DNA of 64,000 nucleotides from Sporopachydermia quercuum (lineage: Eukaryota > Ascomycota > Sporopachydermiomycetes > Sporopachydermiales > Sporopachydermiaceae), in the NCBI GenBank assembly GCA_001599295.1, contig BCGN01000009.1:850413-914412 (forward strand), given 5' to 3'. Under the pieces are notes generated by a model, which saw only the letters and a program-made list of their open reading frames with translations, made no database searches and was not told the DNA's origin. Positions 54,643 to 64,000 of the stretch are shown here, in pieces (positions within the stretch are counted from its first letter, which is position 1; the number at the start of each line of letters is the position of its first letter). Both the position numbers and the translations under genes were made by a program.

Positions 54643-57610
54643 AGTAACTATGTTCAAACCACAGATTATGAGCACACACGATCCACTGTTTCCAACTGTA
54701 GTGCAAGGGAAATAACTTAGTACTCTGAAATAAAAGAATTATTTCTTAGAATCAACACTCTGTTCAAAATTATTTATGAAAATAGAAAATTAACAATTCT
54801 GTAAATCATCTTATATTATGAAATAAGGATCAACATGATCATCGTCAATTCGTGGCACTTGTTAATTGCAGCGTGGAACTCATCATGAACAAGAACTATA
54901 CTTACACGTGATGCAATTGATTTGAGACACCTGACAAGAAGATTCGAGAATATAACCCGGTCTATATATAGGTATGAATATGTTTACATAATCANAAAGA
55001 AAGGTCTCCTTTCAAATATTCGTTACAGGTAATGGGACAGTTTGAGAAGTATGGATTAGCAGTTAGAAGGAAGGAAGGAAGAAAATATTAAATGGACTGA
55101 TACTGATACACATGGAATTGATAGCGGCTCAGAGTTCAGATAAGCCCGCAAAAGAAAATAGAAGAGATTAGATTCAACCGTTATGTAATTAAATTGAAAT
55201 TGTCTAAATCTCTCGATTTTACCCCAGTCTTTTGTTGATATTTTTGAATCTTCGGATGAGAAAGAGAGAATTAATCTCATTTGACTCTGAGAGTAAAACT
55301 CTCAGAGCCAGAGACATCTTCAAATAAACTTGTAACCTATTTTGAAGAGTTCCAAAAGTATTTAGAAATTTCACCCTTGGGGAAGGAAATGATCTTAATC
55401 GAGAACAAAATTGGTTCCTACGTTACCTTTATTGCGGGCCTCTCTATGTTCATGTAAACAGTGTAACAAAATAGACTATACTTCGGATAACGTTATGACC
55501 TCAGGACTGGAGATTTGACTGATGAAGAAAAAGAAACCCTAGCTAATTTTGATGAAATCTACAAGTGAATCAATTTGGCAAGTTCAAAACACAAATTATG
55601 GTTATCATTGTTCACCCAAAGATGACATCTTGGCTATTATTCAGAGAGGTAGCGTAGCATATGAAGGAAGCTGAAGAAAATATATATATAGAAGGATTAG
55701 ATCAACAATTGCAACTTACATAACCTCCTAACTAACTTCATTATCTTTAACAAGTATGTTTTGGTTCTTTTTCTTTTTCTGTCGCGTTTCATATATTCAA
55801 CCCGTCAAGCTTTCCCTATATACAATTTCTTTCAGTGTTTTTTGCAGGNATGAAATTGCCCAAATCATGTTCCTCACGCCGTAAGAAGATCCTTGTTAAA
55901 ACTCATAATGAAGCAAAACAAGGATGTCTTTAAATAATGAGTTCTCGATTCTCATGAATTCAAGCATTATTTTTTCATACCTTTCTCTATCTTTTCAATC
56001 AACAGCTCTTAGAGTTTCGAGGACTCCGAAACTTTTCCCACTGATCGATCTGATAACTCTTATACATGGAAATTAAAGTTTAACTTTCACTCTCTGAAAT
56101 CTTTAACTTTAACCCCTATTCATCCTTTCAATTCTAATCAAACAATGGAAAATATCCCTAGAGTTAGTAAAGTAAAGATCGAGTGAGTCATTTTTAATAA
56201 TCAAGATGGTTTGATTAAGTATAGAAAGAAAGATGAAGAAAATTTCAAAGCTGCAGCTGTGAAACATGTATTACACGAAAACTTTTCAGGATCGGACAAT
56301 CAGAACATGCCGTACATACAAACCAGGTGGGAACCCTCAAATCTCAAGCATGTGGCTTTGTTGGGATCATGCAAGGGTAGTTAATCCTCGGAGATATATA
56401 TTATTTATAATGATCTATATATATATAATATGTAATTGAAACTCAGCTGTACTTAAGATAATTTCTATATTTCATATAAACTGTATTGTCTTGTGTTTTT
56501 CAAGAGCACTGTCATCTAGCCATCATTGATGTCAAATCTTGAACCTCCGGCAATTCCCAGAATTACCTACCTTCAACTTGATATCTCTTTTCTTTGTAGG
56601 TAGAGAGAGAGATAATAAACAGATATTTCTTTTTAGCTAGGCTCAAGCCTTCATATCCTCTAGATACAATCTTTTAATTTCAAATGATCCCTGCCAGTTG
56701 AAACGACTAGCCCCTGATAATAACTCTCAACAAATTAAATGCCTAGAGACCAATCTGCAGTTTATAGTTTCGTTATTTCTCCTTTTCTTCAATTAAACTG
56801 CCGTTTTGGGAATGCCCGCAGGAAACTTATGATTCCCAATGAATGATTTCCATAGAAACTTCTTAGAATCTACACTCTGAGAAAGTATTTATTAGTCTAG
56901 AACAGAGGAAAGATCAAACTATGGGTCGAAGAAGTACTAAATATAGAACATACTCAATGGTTGAAGTAAGAAATTCCATGGTTATTTATTATTTAACACA
57001 AGCCATTTTAGTAGTTAATACTTCCACTATAATGAAAATCTGGAGGTAATACATAACAAGGTTCAATGCTAAGAATCGTAAATACTAGGTACCAACAAAA
57101 GTTTTCAAGAGGCGAACACAACTTCTATTAATCCTTCCTTGTAGAAATTAGAGAGCTGAATTGTAACTAATTCAAACACAATTGTTTTTATATATTATAG
57201 AGGCTGACATTCAAGCCTTCGATAATCGTGATTCAACCGCCATTGCATGAAGCTGTTATGATTTCTAAATATAACGAACGTTAACCAAAGTTTTTAAACA
57301 GAGTTTAACTTCAAGAAGCTTCACAGCGAAATTCAAGAACGGTATGCCAACTTAAATAAAGTTCTAATTGAATTAAACCGCTCGTTTTTTCTTTCTTTCT
57401 CCCAAACAATACTGATGTCCAAGGAAATACTAAGTGTAAATACTGAGAATGTTATAAAAAGAATGTTATAAAATGGGGCAATTCCCCGTGGGTGACATAG
57501 GATAGTACTAACACAATTTTTTCTCTCATATTATGCTTTCAATCGTTTTGTAGATCATCAACCAAATTTTAGTCACTCGCTATAACTAATTGTTTCAGAC
57601 GATAATCAAA
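54643..57610. other. 3 kb divergent spacer CDC37 / GPI-protein gene
   Basis: Both promoters, no confident gene. A perfect 10-bp hairpin lies at 55285-55307. Coding-like snippets occur at 55491-55674 and 56145-56380 (see findings). A GTATGT-to-TGCAG intron-like segment at about 55751-55850 precedes a 28-codon frame. Single ambiguous bases are present. Confidence 0.4.
55285..55307. repeat. perfect 10-bp hairpin with 3-nt loop
   Basis: The arms CTCTGAGAGT (55285-55294) and ACTCTCAGAG (55298-55307) flank the loop AAA. It is nearly a perfect 23-bp palindrome. It could extrude as a cruciform, fold in RNA or bind a dimer; there is no flanking U-run typical of a terminator. Confidence 0.75.
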
Positions 57611-58384
57611 ATGGTTTCTTTCACCTCTGCTACTATTGCCGGCGCTGCTCTCGTTGCTGCTGCCTCTGCCACTGCCATTCCTCAAGCTACTTATCAATGT
57701 CATGCTGCTTGTGGTTACGCTATCTTGGCCGCTCAAGACTGTTCCGACACTTCATGTTACTGTGATGATGGTACCACCTTCATGCAAAATATCCCTGCTT
57801 GTTTAGACTGCGGTTGGTGTTTGTACGAGGATTACTATCCCTCTTTACAACCTTTCTTGGAAGCTTGTGGTCTCCCAACTGAACCTACTGGTACCACATG
57901 TAAGACTGAGGCTGTTGAAGAAACCTCAGCTGCCGAAGAAACTTCTGAAGCCCCTGCTGCCGAGGAAACCACTGAAGCCCCTGCTGCTGAAGAAACCTCT
58001 GAAGCCCCTGCTGCTGAAGAAACTTCTGAAGCCCCTGCTGCCGAGGAAACCACTGAAGCCCCTGCTGCTGAAGAAACCTCAGCTGCCGAAGAAACCTCTG
58101 CAGCTCCTGTCACTACTGCTCCCACTGGTTACGGTAATGCTACTACTGTCACTGCCAACCCCACCTATACCAACACTTACACCGTCACTTCTTGCTCAGA
58201 TGTCTGCGATGTAGTTACCGTCACTACTACCTGGTGTCCTGTCAACAGCACTTCTACCTACCCAACTTCTACCGCTAGCAAGACCACCACTTCTCCTGTT
58301 GTTCCTACTGCCACTGGTGGTGCTGCAAAGGTTGCCATCGTTGGTGCTCCCGTCGTCTTGGGTATGGTCGCTATGTTGATCTAA
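57611..58384 (+). CDS. secreted GPI-anchored cell-wall protein with 9-residue repeats
   Basis: 257 residues from the ATG at 57611; the seven codons upstream lack an ATG and are leader. The signal peptide is ~1-19 (MVSFTSATIAGAALVAAASA). A compact Cys-rich head (~24-85; CHAACGY, CSDTSCYCDDG, CLDCGWCLYEDYY) follows, then 27-bp tandem repeats encoding AAEETSEAP/AAEETTEAP (about 107-151). A Thr/Ser-rich stalk with TYTVTSCSDVCDVVTVTTTW, a motif type common in fungal wall adhesins, leads to a GPI signal with hydrophobic end GAAKVAIVGAPVVLGMVAMLI. It is likely linked to beta-glucan in the wall. The head is not a standard 8-Cys CFEM by my reading. Strong codon bias (GCT, GTC, ACC, AAG) suggests high expression. 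The acidic repeats should be extended and negatively charged. Confidence 0.88.
   Translation: MVSFTSATIAGAALVAAASATAIPQATYQCHAACGYAILAAQDCSDTSCYCDDGTTFMQNIPACLDCGWCLYEDYYPSLQPFLEACGLPTEPTGTTCKTEAVEETSAAEETSEAPAAEETTEAPAAEETSEAPAAEETSEAPAAEETTEAPAAEETSAAEETSAAPVTTAPTGYGNATTVTANPTYTNTYTVTSCSDVCDVVTVTTTWCPVNSTSTYPTSTASKTTTSPVVPTATGGAAKVAIVGAPVVLGMVAMLI
57929..58063 (+). repeat. 27-bp coding tandem repeat, five copies
   Basis: Five contiguous 27-bp units encode AAEET[ST]EAP. Units 2 and 5 are identical, and units 1 and 4 differ by one base, so the array also has an 81-bp period. A sixth partial unit continues as AAEETSAAEETSAAP. Confidence 0.9.
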
Positions 58385-60507
58385 ATCTAGTTCTGTGTTT
58401 ATAAGCACTGTATAATATTCGTCTCGGTGAATGCCCGATTAATGATTACTGTAGTTATGGTTTTTTATTGCGATCTGTAGTTAATTCCCAAGCTATATTA
58501 GTAATTTGTAGAGTTTTCACCCTTAGTACGTATTATGATTTTCATAGCCAATAGTACAAAATGCGGCATGGTCTTCAATTAAACAAAGGTTAATACTACT
58601 AATCACCTCTTTCCAATGATATTTTTATCTACCTTCTTTGGTCCAATTGCAATAGAGGCCTGCTACAACGATATCATTCAAGTTCATTCCATCTTTTCTA
58701 TTCAACGCATATTCACCGCTTCTCGACCCAACTACACTCAATAGCTACTGGTTTAAGTGATTTCCATCGTAGAAAATGCCCAATTGTTTGTTCCAAGTGT
58801 CACCTCGAATATGACAGTTAACTGATTTTCTACCATGATTAATAATAGTCAACGATTATTGAGTCGGTCTTGAAATCAGTTACTACTGTAATCAACGTAT
58901 TTCAACTACCAACATCGCACTTAATCTACTTGGTTCATTTATTACACATCTGTTCTGCGTTTACTCCGTTCTTTTTCATATCGCTTTTGCAGTACAACAA
59001 TTTCCTAAAGCAATAAGGTGCTCCGGTCGTTGATACTTATATATTACCTATTACGGAAACTGAAACCAATTAAAGTAACCGCGAAACTAGCTCATATCAC
59101 ATCATACATGATGTATACATTAAAATACATTTAAACGTATACAATATTGCTGCATAAGCATGTATAATTCATGTAGAAGAATCTTTTGATTAATCACTGT
59201 TGGAAAAAGAGTTCGGTTGACACATCAGTTTCCTGATTGAGATTTCTACAAGTACGATTACGTAGAATTACACCCGATGATTCATATCTACAGGACATAT
59301 TATTTTTTCGCCTATTATTACCTACAATATGGGCCTACACTACATAATTGTAATGACCTTTGGAAAATTTCATCAATTATCATATAAATGAAGAGTAATT
59401 GATAGTTTCAATAGAAGTGGAGAACTTATAGGATTGTGTCATTAAAATCATAATATAAATGAGCGAACAGTTTTTGAAGGTGTTGATTTCACCGTCGGGA
59501 GTCAGCTTCAAACTGTTAGCACTGTGATGAACCACCAGTTTATCATTTCACACAACAAATAAACAGGTAGATGTTAAGGTACTAAATATTGTCGGATTCT
59601 ATTCTCTCATATTTTGCATGGAATATTGTAGCGTAACTACCCATTAGATCACCACTGTGTGCCTGACTTTTGACTAGGTAATAGATAAAGTTATACAACC
59701 ATCCTTATTAGGAAAGATTTGATAGCAGCTTTAAATTAAAGTTTGCATAAAAGATAAACAGCGATGAACAGAAGATCAATTCATCATAGAAACAGATCAT
59801 TTCCATCTCGCTGTGTTCTCCACCAGAAATCAGTTATGGTAGAATGATAAATCAAATAAAACATTAGCTTCTTGGAAATCACCATTGAGTAAGATTACCT
59901 CATGACTGTAATTGAAATAAGAAACGGTCCCTAAAAGTGCAGGGAATTAGAGTTACTAGGGAGATCCTACACATTTGGTGGTAACACAACTGATGGAAAA
60001 TCAGACATAAAAGAACGGCTTACCATATCTTGATCAGTTGAATATTGGTTATAGCACAGTGTTAAGTAGCAAGGAGAATATCTGAAATAGAGATAATCAT
60101 TGGAATGCAGAATTAATGGTTTGATCTTTCATAATTTTGTTTGTCATATATAATCTTGCTTATTAGCACTTTGGTGTTTAATTGGTTCCAGTACTCGTTT
60201 TGATCTAAACCTACGTTTTCTTCTCAGTCATTATTAATTAGAGCTTTTCAACTACCTAATTATCAGAATTTTCCAAAAGCGCTAAGAAAGCCTTATAATT
60301 TTCCAGCTTAGATTTTGTCAACTTTGCCNCCTACACATGAGAGTACTATTATATCAATAGAAAAAGCAACATAAGAATTCGAGTGATCCAATAGATCTAT
60401 ATAAATATCCCGTCTACACAAGCTTGTTTACCTCATAACTGACTTTAGACAGATTATACAATACCCAATAATTCAACAAACAAACGTATCACAATATAAA
60501 AACAGAA
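58385..60507. other. 2.1 kb spacer GPI-protein gene to VPS73-like gene
   Basis: AT-rich, no gene seen. It holds a foldable inverted repeat at 59466-59517 and presumably the promoter of the transporter gene. Confidence 0.45.
59466..59517 (+). repeat. foldable inverted repeat with nested hairpin
   Basis: The outer arms AACAGTTT-(TT)-GAAG (59466-59479) and CTTCAAACTGTT (59506-59517) pair with one 2-nt bulge. Inside, GGTG (59479-59482) can pair with CACC (59490-59493) around a 7-nt loop, sharing one G with the outer arm. It could be part of a structured RNA or only a chance repeat. Confidence 0.4.
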
Positions 60508-61971
60508 ATGATAATGGATCAAAAACTGACGGGTCCTTTGATCCAAACAACTATCATTGCATGCATTAGCACACTACAATTTGGTTACCACTTAGCTGAA
60601 TTAAATGCACCAGAAGCAATATTATCATGCCAGTCAAACGTACCTGGTCCTTCAACAGATTATGACTCTACATTTTTCGGTCGCAGAAACTTGGCCCAAT
60701 GTATACCTATGAACGATAACGGTGTTGGGGCTATGGTTTCGATGTTTTCTCTAGGTGGTTTGATAAGTTCAATGATTGCTGGTTCACTATCTAATAAGTA
60801 CGGTAGAAGAAGAGTATCAGTCATAAACTGTATTAATTTCATGCTCGGTCCTCTGATAATGACATTCTCTAACTCTTTGGTCATGATCTGTATTGGAAGA
60901 TTCATTTCTGGCCTTGCTGCTGGTGCAAGTTTAGTTACTGTCCCAGTATATGTTAACGAAATAAGTCCCCATTGTCAAAGAGGGCTTCTAGGTGCTATGG
61001 TACAGCTATCTGTAAATGCTGGTATGCTGCTAGCCCAATTGCTAAGTCTGGCGTACTCGAACAACGAACAATGGCGATATATTCTGCTGGCAGGATTTGT
61101 AATTGCTGTTATTAACTTCCTGCTTCTTTTGACTAATGTCGAATCACCCAAGTGGCTAACGAAACAAGGGAAATTCGATGAAGCAAAGATAACTTTAGAA
61201 TACCTACGTCAAGAAACCAATGTCTTCCATGAAATAGAACACTGGGGAAAAACAGAAGCTGATGAAACAACTAGTTTATTAGAAAGTACTACTTCTTCTT
61301 CAGGTTTTAGAAGAAACTCAATAAATCCATCGACAATATCTCCTTTTGATTTCCTGCTAAGCAAAAAGTTTAGAAAGTCCGCTATTGTTGTTATTGGTGT
61401 TATGTCAGCACAACAACTCACAGGTATGAACTCAATTACGTTTTACGGAGTTTCTGTTCTGGCAAAAATTGTACCCGACTATGCAGTAATTCTCAACTGT
61501 TTCATAACTTTTGTTGGTTTAGTAACAAATGCTCTGGTTTCTCCCTTTGTTGATAGACTAGGCAGAAAACCATTCTTATTATTATCGCTTGGTATCATGG
61601 GAACATCTGCTTGTTTTATGTCCATTGGTATTTTGAACAACTTTCAAATACTGTGTGCATTATCTACATTAACATTTGTCTCTGCATTTTCAATTGGTCT
61701 GGGTCCAATTCCCTCACTTCTTATTCCTGAAGTAACAAAGCACACCGCTGTATCATCAGCACAGTCCGTTGGGATGATCGCCAATTGGATATCTACTATT
61801 TCTATTGGATATCTTTTTCCTATTGTTAACTCTTACCTTGGTGGCTATGTATACTTGATTTTTGCAGGTATTGCGGCTGTGTACTTTCTTTTCGTGGTGG
61901 AGTTCGTTCCCGAAACCAAAGGTAAGCTTACATACGAAGAAGTATGGAACTTATCAATTATCGATATGTGA
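60508..61971 (+). CDS. VPS73: MFS sugar-porter family membrane protein (Vps73/YBR241C-like)
   Basis: 487 residues with 12 predicted membrane helices. Sugar-porter signatures are present in order: GSLSNKYGRRRVS (loop 2-3), GRFISGLAAGASLVTVPVYVNEISP (helix 4-5), ESPKWL, AQQLTGMNSITFYGV (helix 7), DRLGRKP (loop 8-9) and VPETKGKLTYEEV near the end. The start TTIIACISTLQFGYHLAELNAPE is the hallmark of the fungal Vps73/YBR241C branch, vacuole-associated proteins of unknown substrate; Vps73 was found through a vacuolar sorting screen (family knowledge). The extended loop between helices 1 and 2 has several Cys. Either of two Met codons (1 or 3) could start it. True sugar transport is not shown. Confidence 0.85.
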   Translation: MIMDQKLTGPLIQTTIIACISTLQFGYHLAELNAPEAILSCQSNVPGPSTDYDSTFFGRRNLAQCIPMNDNGVGAMVSMFSLGGLISSMIAGSLSNKYGRRRVSVINCINFMLGPLIMTFSNSLVMICIGRFISGLAAGASLVTVPVYVNEISPHCQRGLLGAMVQLSVNAGMLLAQLLSLAYSNNEQWRYILLAGFVIAVINFLLLLTNVESPKWLTKQGKFDEAKITLEYLRQETNVFHEIEHWGKTEADETTSLLESTTSSSGFRRNSINPSTISPFDFLLSKKFRKSAIVVIGVMSAQQLTGMNSITFYGVSVLAKIVPDYAVILNCFITFVGLVTNALVSPFVDRLGRKPFLLLSLGIMGTSACFMSIGILNNFQILCALSTLTFVSAFSIGLGPIPSLLIPEVTKHTAVSSAQSVGMIANWISTISIGYLFPIVNSYLGGYVYLIFAGIAAVYFLFVVEFVPETKGKLTYEEVWNLSIIDM

Positions 61972-62205
61972 GCCTGTTGAAAATTCGATGTTACTATGAT
62001 ACCTATTTGAGAATCAAAAGTTCATGCAGAGCGCCACTGCTATCAATAATCTTCACAGCTTTGCATCTTTTCTTTTTCTTACTTACCATTCGCACGTTCA
62101 TATAAATTGCATTTCTACTTAAAATATTAAATCAACTACTAAATGAACCCNGTCAGAAACCAATNAATGCGTAGAAACATACTATCGAATCAGTGTATCC
62201 TTCTA

Positions 62206-63011
62206 TTAATATGTCTTTGTTCCTAATCTAACCCAATCGCCTGCTGGACCTTCACAACTCATTAGTTTAATCACTCCAGAGTTCCACTGCAATGCCGGAC
62301 CTATTAGTTCTCCGTCATCTGCCACCGTAGTTCCAAGGAAATCAGACACACGGGACATTACTGTACTTCTAGTTGACTCTGGTACTGGATAAGTATTTGA
62401 ATAAGCCAATGATAAATGAGGATCGAAATCAGCTACCCATTTGTCGGCCTTTTCAGCAGCTGTCAATTTGTCTTCTTCAGATCTCCCGTATACCAATACT
62501 TCACGACATATTCTTGCCAAAGATACCAATTCAGGACTTGGCTCACAGGCTAGAAATATTTTCTTGAAGTAGCGGGGACCGAATTTCACCAGATTCATTT
62601 TCACAGGAAGGTTCCTCACCGCCTGGATAGCAGCGACCGTTTCATCTAAGATTAAGTCAATCTCTTGCTGTAGACTTGGTGTAGATGCTAAAATGTCTTC
62701 CAGTAGCTCTGGTGATAATGGCTCTTTTAATTGATTCAGAATGGTGTTTAATGTCTGTATTTGAATACTAGTAGTAATGGTAACATGTGGCTCAAATTCC
62801 ACTCCATCAACAAATAAAGGTTTTAACGAGCTTATAAGTGACTGAAGAGTTCTATATAGATTACTCTCTGGTATTGGCTGAAGCCATAAAGCAATAGCTG
62901 TAAGTATTATAATCCAATGTTAGTATACATTCAGCTAGAAACAAAATAACATATTCCAGTTCAATAGCAATACACTACCATCACGTTTTATCATTTCCTA
63001 TACTCACACAT
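62206..63011 (-). CDS. CPD1: 2',3'-cyclic-nucleotide 3'-phosphodiesterase, 2H family (2 exons)
   Basis: Exons on the minus strand are 63008-63011 (ATG T, 4 nt) and 62206-62897, giving 231 residues (yeast Cpd1 is 239). The intron (110 nt) has donor GTGAGT, a perfect TACTAAC at 62919-62925 and acceptor TACAG. The joined start MSIALWLQPIPESNLY parallels yeast MAIALWYCPP. Both 2H motifs are present: H39-V-T41 in EFEPHVTITT and H162-L-S164 in FDPHLSLAYS. FGPRYFKKIFLACEP and the ending MSCEGPAGDWVRLG also match Cpd1. The enzyme hydrolyses ADP-ribose 1'',2''-cyclic phosphate, a by-product of tRNA splicing, and 2',3'-cyclic nucleotides (family knowledge). Without splicing, the frame upstream of exon 2 has no ATG. 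Confidence 0.95.
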
Positions 63012-64000
63012 TGTGATTTATTTCAACTCTCGTGAAAAAGATCCAAATGAACCTGGCAAATTCATCGATTTTATCTATTTCAATTGAAGCCTCTCTATAT
63101 TCTAAGTACGTTGAAATGCTTGAAAAGAAACAATTTATTCTACCTAACCTCAACTGTTATACCCCCGTTTAGTAGTTGTTACCGTATATCATCATATTCG
63201 TTTAATAGAAGATCATATTGATAGTGATAGCAGAGCCACTCGTCCCAAAATAGGGGACTTCTATAAACGGAAATCTATTAGCAGTTTAATACATGTCTCA
63301 TAACAGGGTAGATGGAATCAGCGTATAGGCATGAGGATGAAGGCAGAGACAGAGGAATTAGAGAAAGAAGACAAAATCAATACAACTATCAACGCAACGC
63401 AACGCCTTTTAGTGTAGTAGGAACTATTATTTTAGCCTGAATGTTTATATTGTTCACTTTAGATCAACTACGCTCCTCTTGCATAGGACAGAGAAAACAA
63501 TAGATTGTTTCTTTGTCCTATTTACAAGAGATGATGCGCTATTCTCTATAACTCATAACCATAAAGAGGCGTAGTCTACATACAATTGTTGTCTAACTGG
63601 GACTACAGGATCGGGATATCTTGTTTAATCAATTCTCTCCAGACTATAAAATCCATCTCCAGCATTAAATGAAAAAGAAAGAAATGAGCTAAAAATACAC
63701 TCGTCCGTCCCAACTCCACCATGCCAGAATTGATTAAAATGTAATCACATTCTGGCACCCAAATAGGAAAGACCCTTTAAAGTTTGAATAAGCCCTGTGA
63801 GTTCAAAGTTCGATTTGAAATATTGAAGTTCAGCCGAAGTTCAGACGTATCCTAGAGACGATTGTGGAAATCGATATATAAACAACATATGAATGAAAGA
63901 AAAATAAAGAAACTTTGTCTATGACTTGTTTCCAATCAAGAACTACCATTAGACTTTTACGCTGAATAAAATATCAAAGTGTATTACTATCCGATGGTTC
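63012..64000. other. spacer upstream of CPD1 to window end
   Basis: About 1 kb. It holds the CPD1 promoter and no recognisable gene up to the window edge. An ACGCA-type short repeat lies near 63390. Nothing else seen. Confidence 0.45.

Noticed and set aside
54643-54675. N-terminal extension of CDC37
   Set aside because: It needs a GTG start; the invariant Cdc37 N-terminus begins at the ATG at 54642.
55751-55940. GTATGT...TGCAG intron-like segment followed by a 28-codon frame starting MKLPKSCSSRRKK
   Set aside because: No TACTAAC, an ambiguous base at the acceptor, and the frame ends after 27 residues without a family match.
57590-57610. N-terminal extension of the GPI protein
   Set aside because: It has no ATG; the signal peptide starts cleanly at the ATG at 57611.
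57835-58125. 96-codon minus-strand frame and an overlapping plus-strand frame rich in Leu/Pro/Lys
   Set aside because: Shadows of the 27-bp repeat of the GPI-protein gene; repeats in multiples of three stay open in all frames.
1-64000. Biosynthetic gene cluster, transposon, Polinton or integrated virus
   Set aside because: No polyketide/NRPS, transposase, integrase, reverse transcriptase, polymerase B or capsid signature appears in any frame I inspected; the genes are unrelated core yeast genes.

Overview
The window is nuclear DNA from a budding yeast (Saccharomycotina). The evidence is the gene content (beta-glucan synthase, Neo1 flippase, Fus3-type MAP kinase, Sic1-like CDK inhibitor, Cdc37, Cpd1, Mmf1, Hsp12), the TACTAAC-type introns near gene starts and the AT-rich spacers. 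CTG is read as leucine: it falls on invariant P4-ATPase leucines of the NEO1 homologue (the L of DGETDWKLR, of VGDLV and of EDKLQ). This argues against the CTG-Ser and CTG-Ala clades. I cannot name the genus. I count 18 protein genes and one tRNA gene, with about 29.6 kb of 64 kb coding (roughly 46%). That is sparse for a budding yeast, and several spacers are 3 to 5 kb.

Layout, 0-22 kb: FKS1 (minus); a 5.2 kb spacer; MMF1 (three exons, plus); RPL34 (two exons, plus); NEO1 (plus); tRNA-His(GTG); a WD40-like/DUF2415 protein (minus). 22-38 kb: a FUS3-like MAP kinase (minus) with a pheromone-response-element cluster in its promoter; a 4.3 kb divergent spacer; a GATA factor of the GAT1/AreA type (plus); HSP12 (two exons, minus); a small Rdx/SelW-like protein (minus); RGD2 (minus). 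38-64 kb: a SIC1-like CDK inhibitor (minus) divergent from an L-type lectin (plus); a gap of 230 Ns; a Zn2Cys6 regulator (plus); a USP-domain protein (plus); CDC37 (minus); a GPI-anchored cell-wall protein with 27-bp repeats (plus); a VPS73-like MFS transporter (plus); CPD1 (two exons, first coding exon 4 nt, minus).

The genes are independent housekeeping, signalling and wall genes, not an operon or a biosynthetic cluster. Some themes recur: wall and polarity (Fks1, the GPI protein, Rgd2), pheromone/cell-cycle control (Fus3, Sic1, Cdc37 as kinase co-chaperone), the secretory membrane system (Neo1, the lectin, Vps73-like), and stress (Hsp12, USP protein). I see no intact mobile element, CRISPR array or recognisable viral fossil, and I found no convincing new multi-gene system. 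The best leads are: spliced starts that simple ORF calling misses (CPD1, HSP12, MMF1, possibly the WD40 gene); an atypical Fks1 hot-spot 2; the PRE cluster at the MAPK gene; abutting uORFs ahead of the zinc-cluster gene; and a few coding-like snippets and strong inverted repeats in the long spacers.
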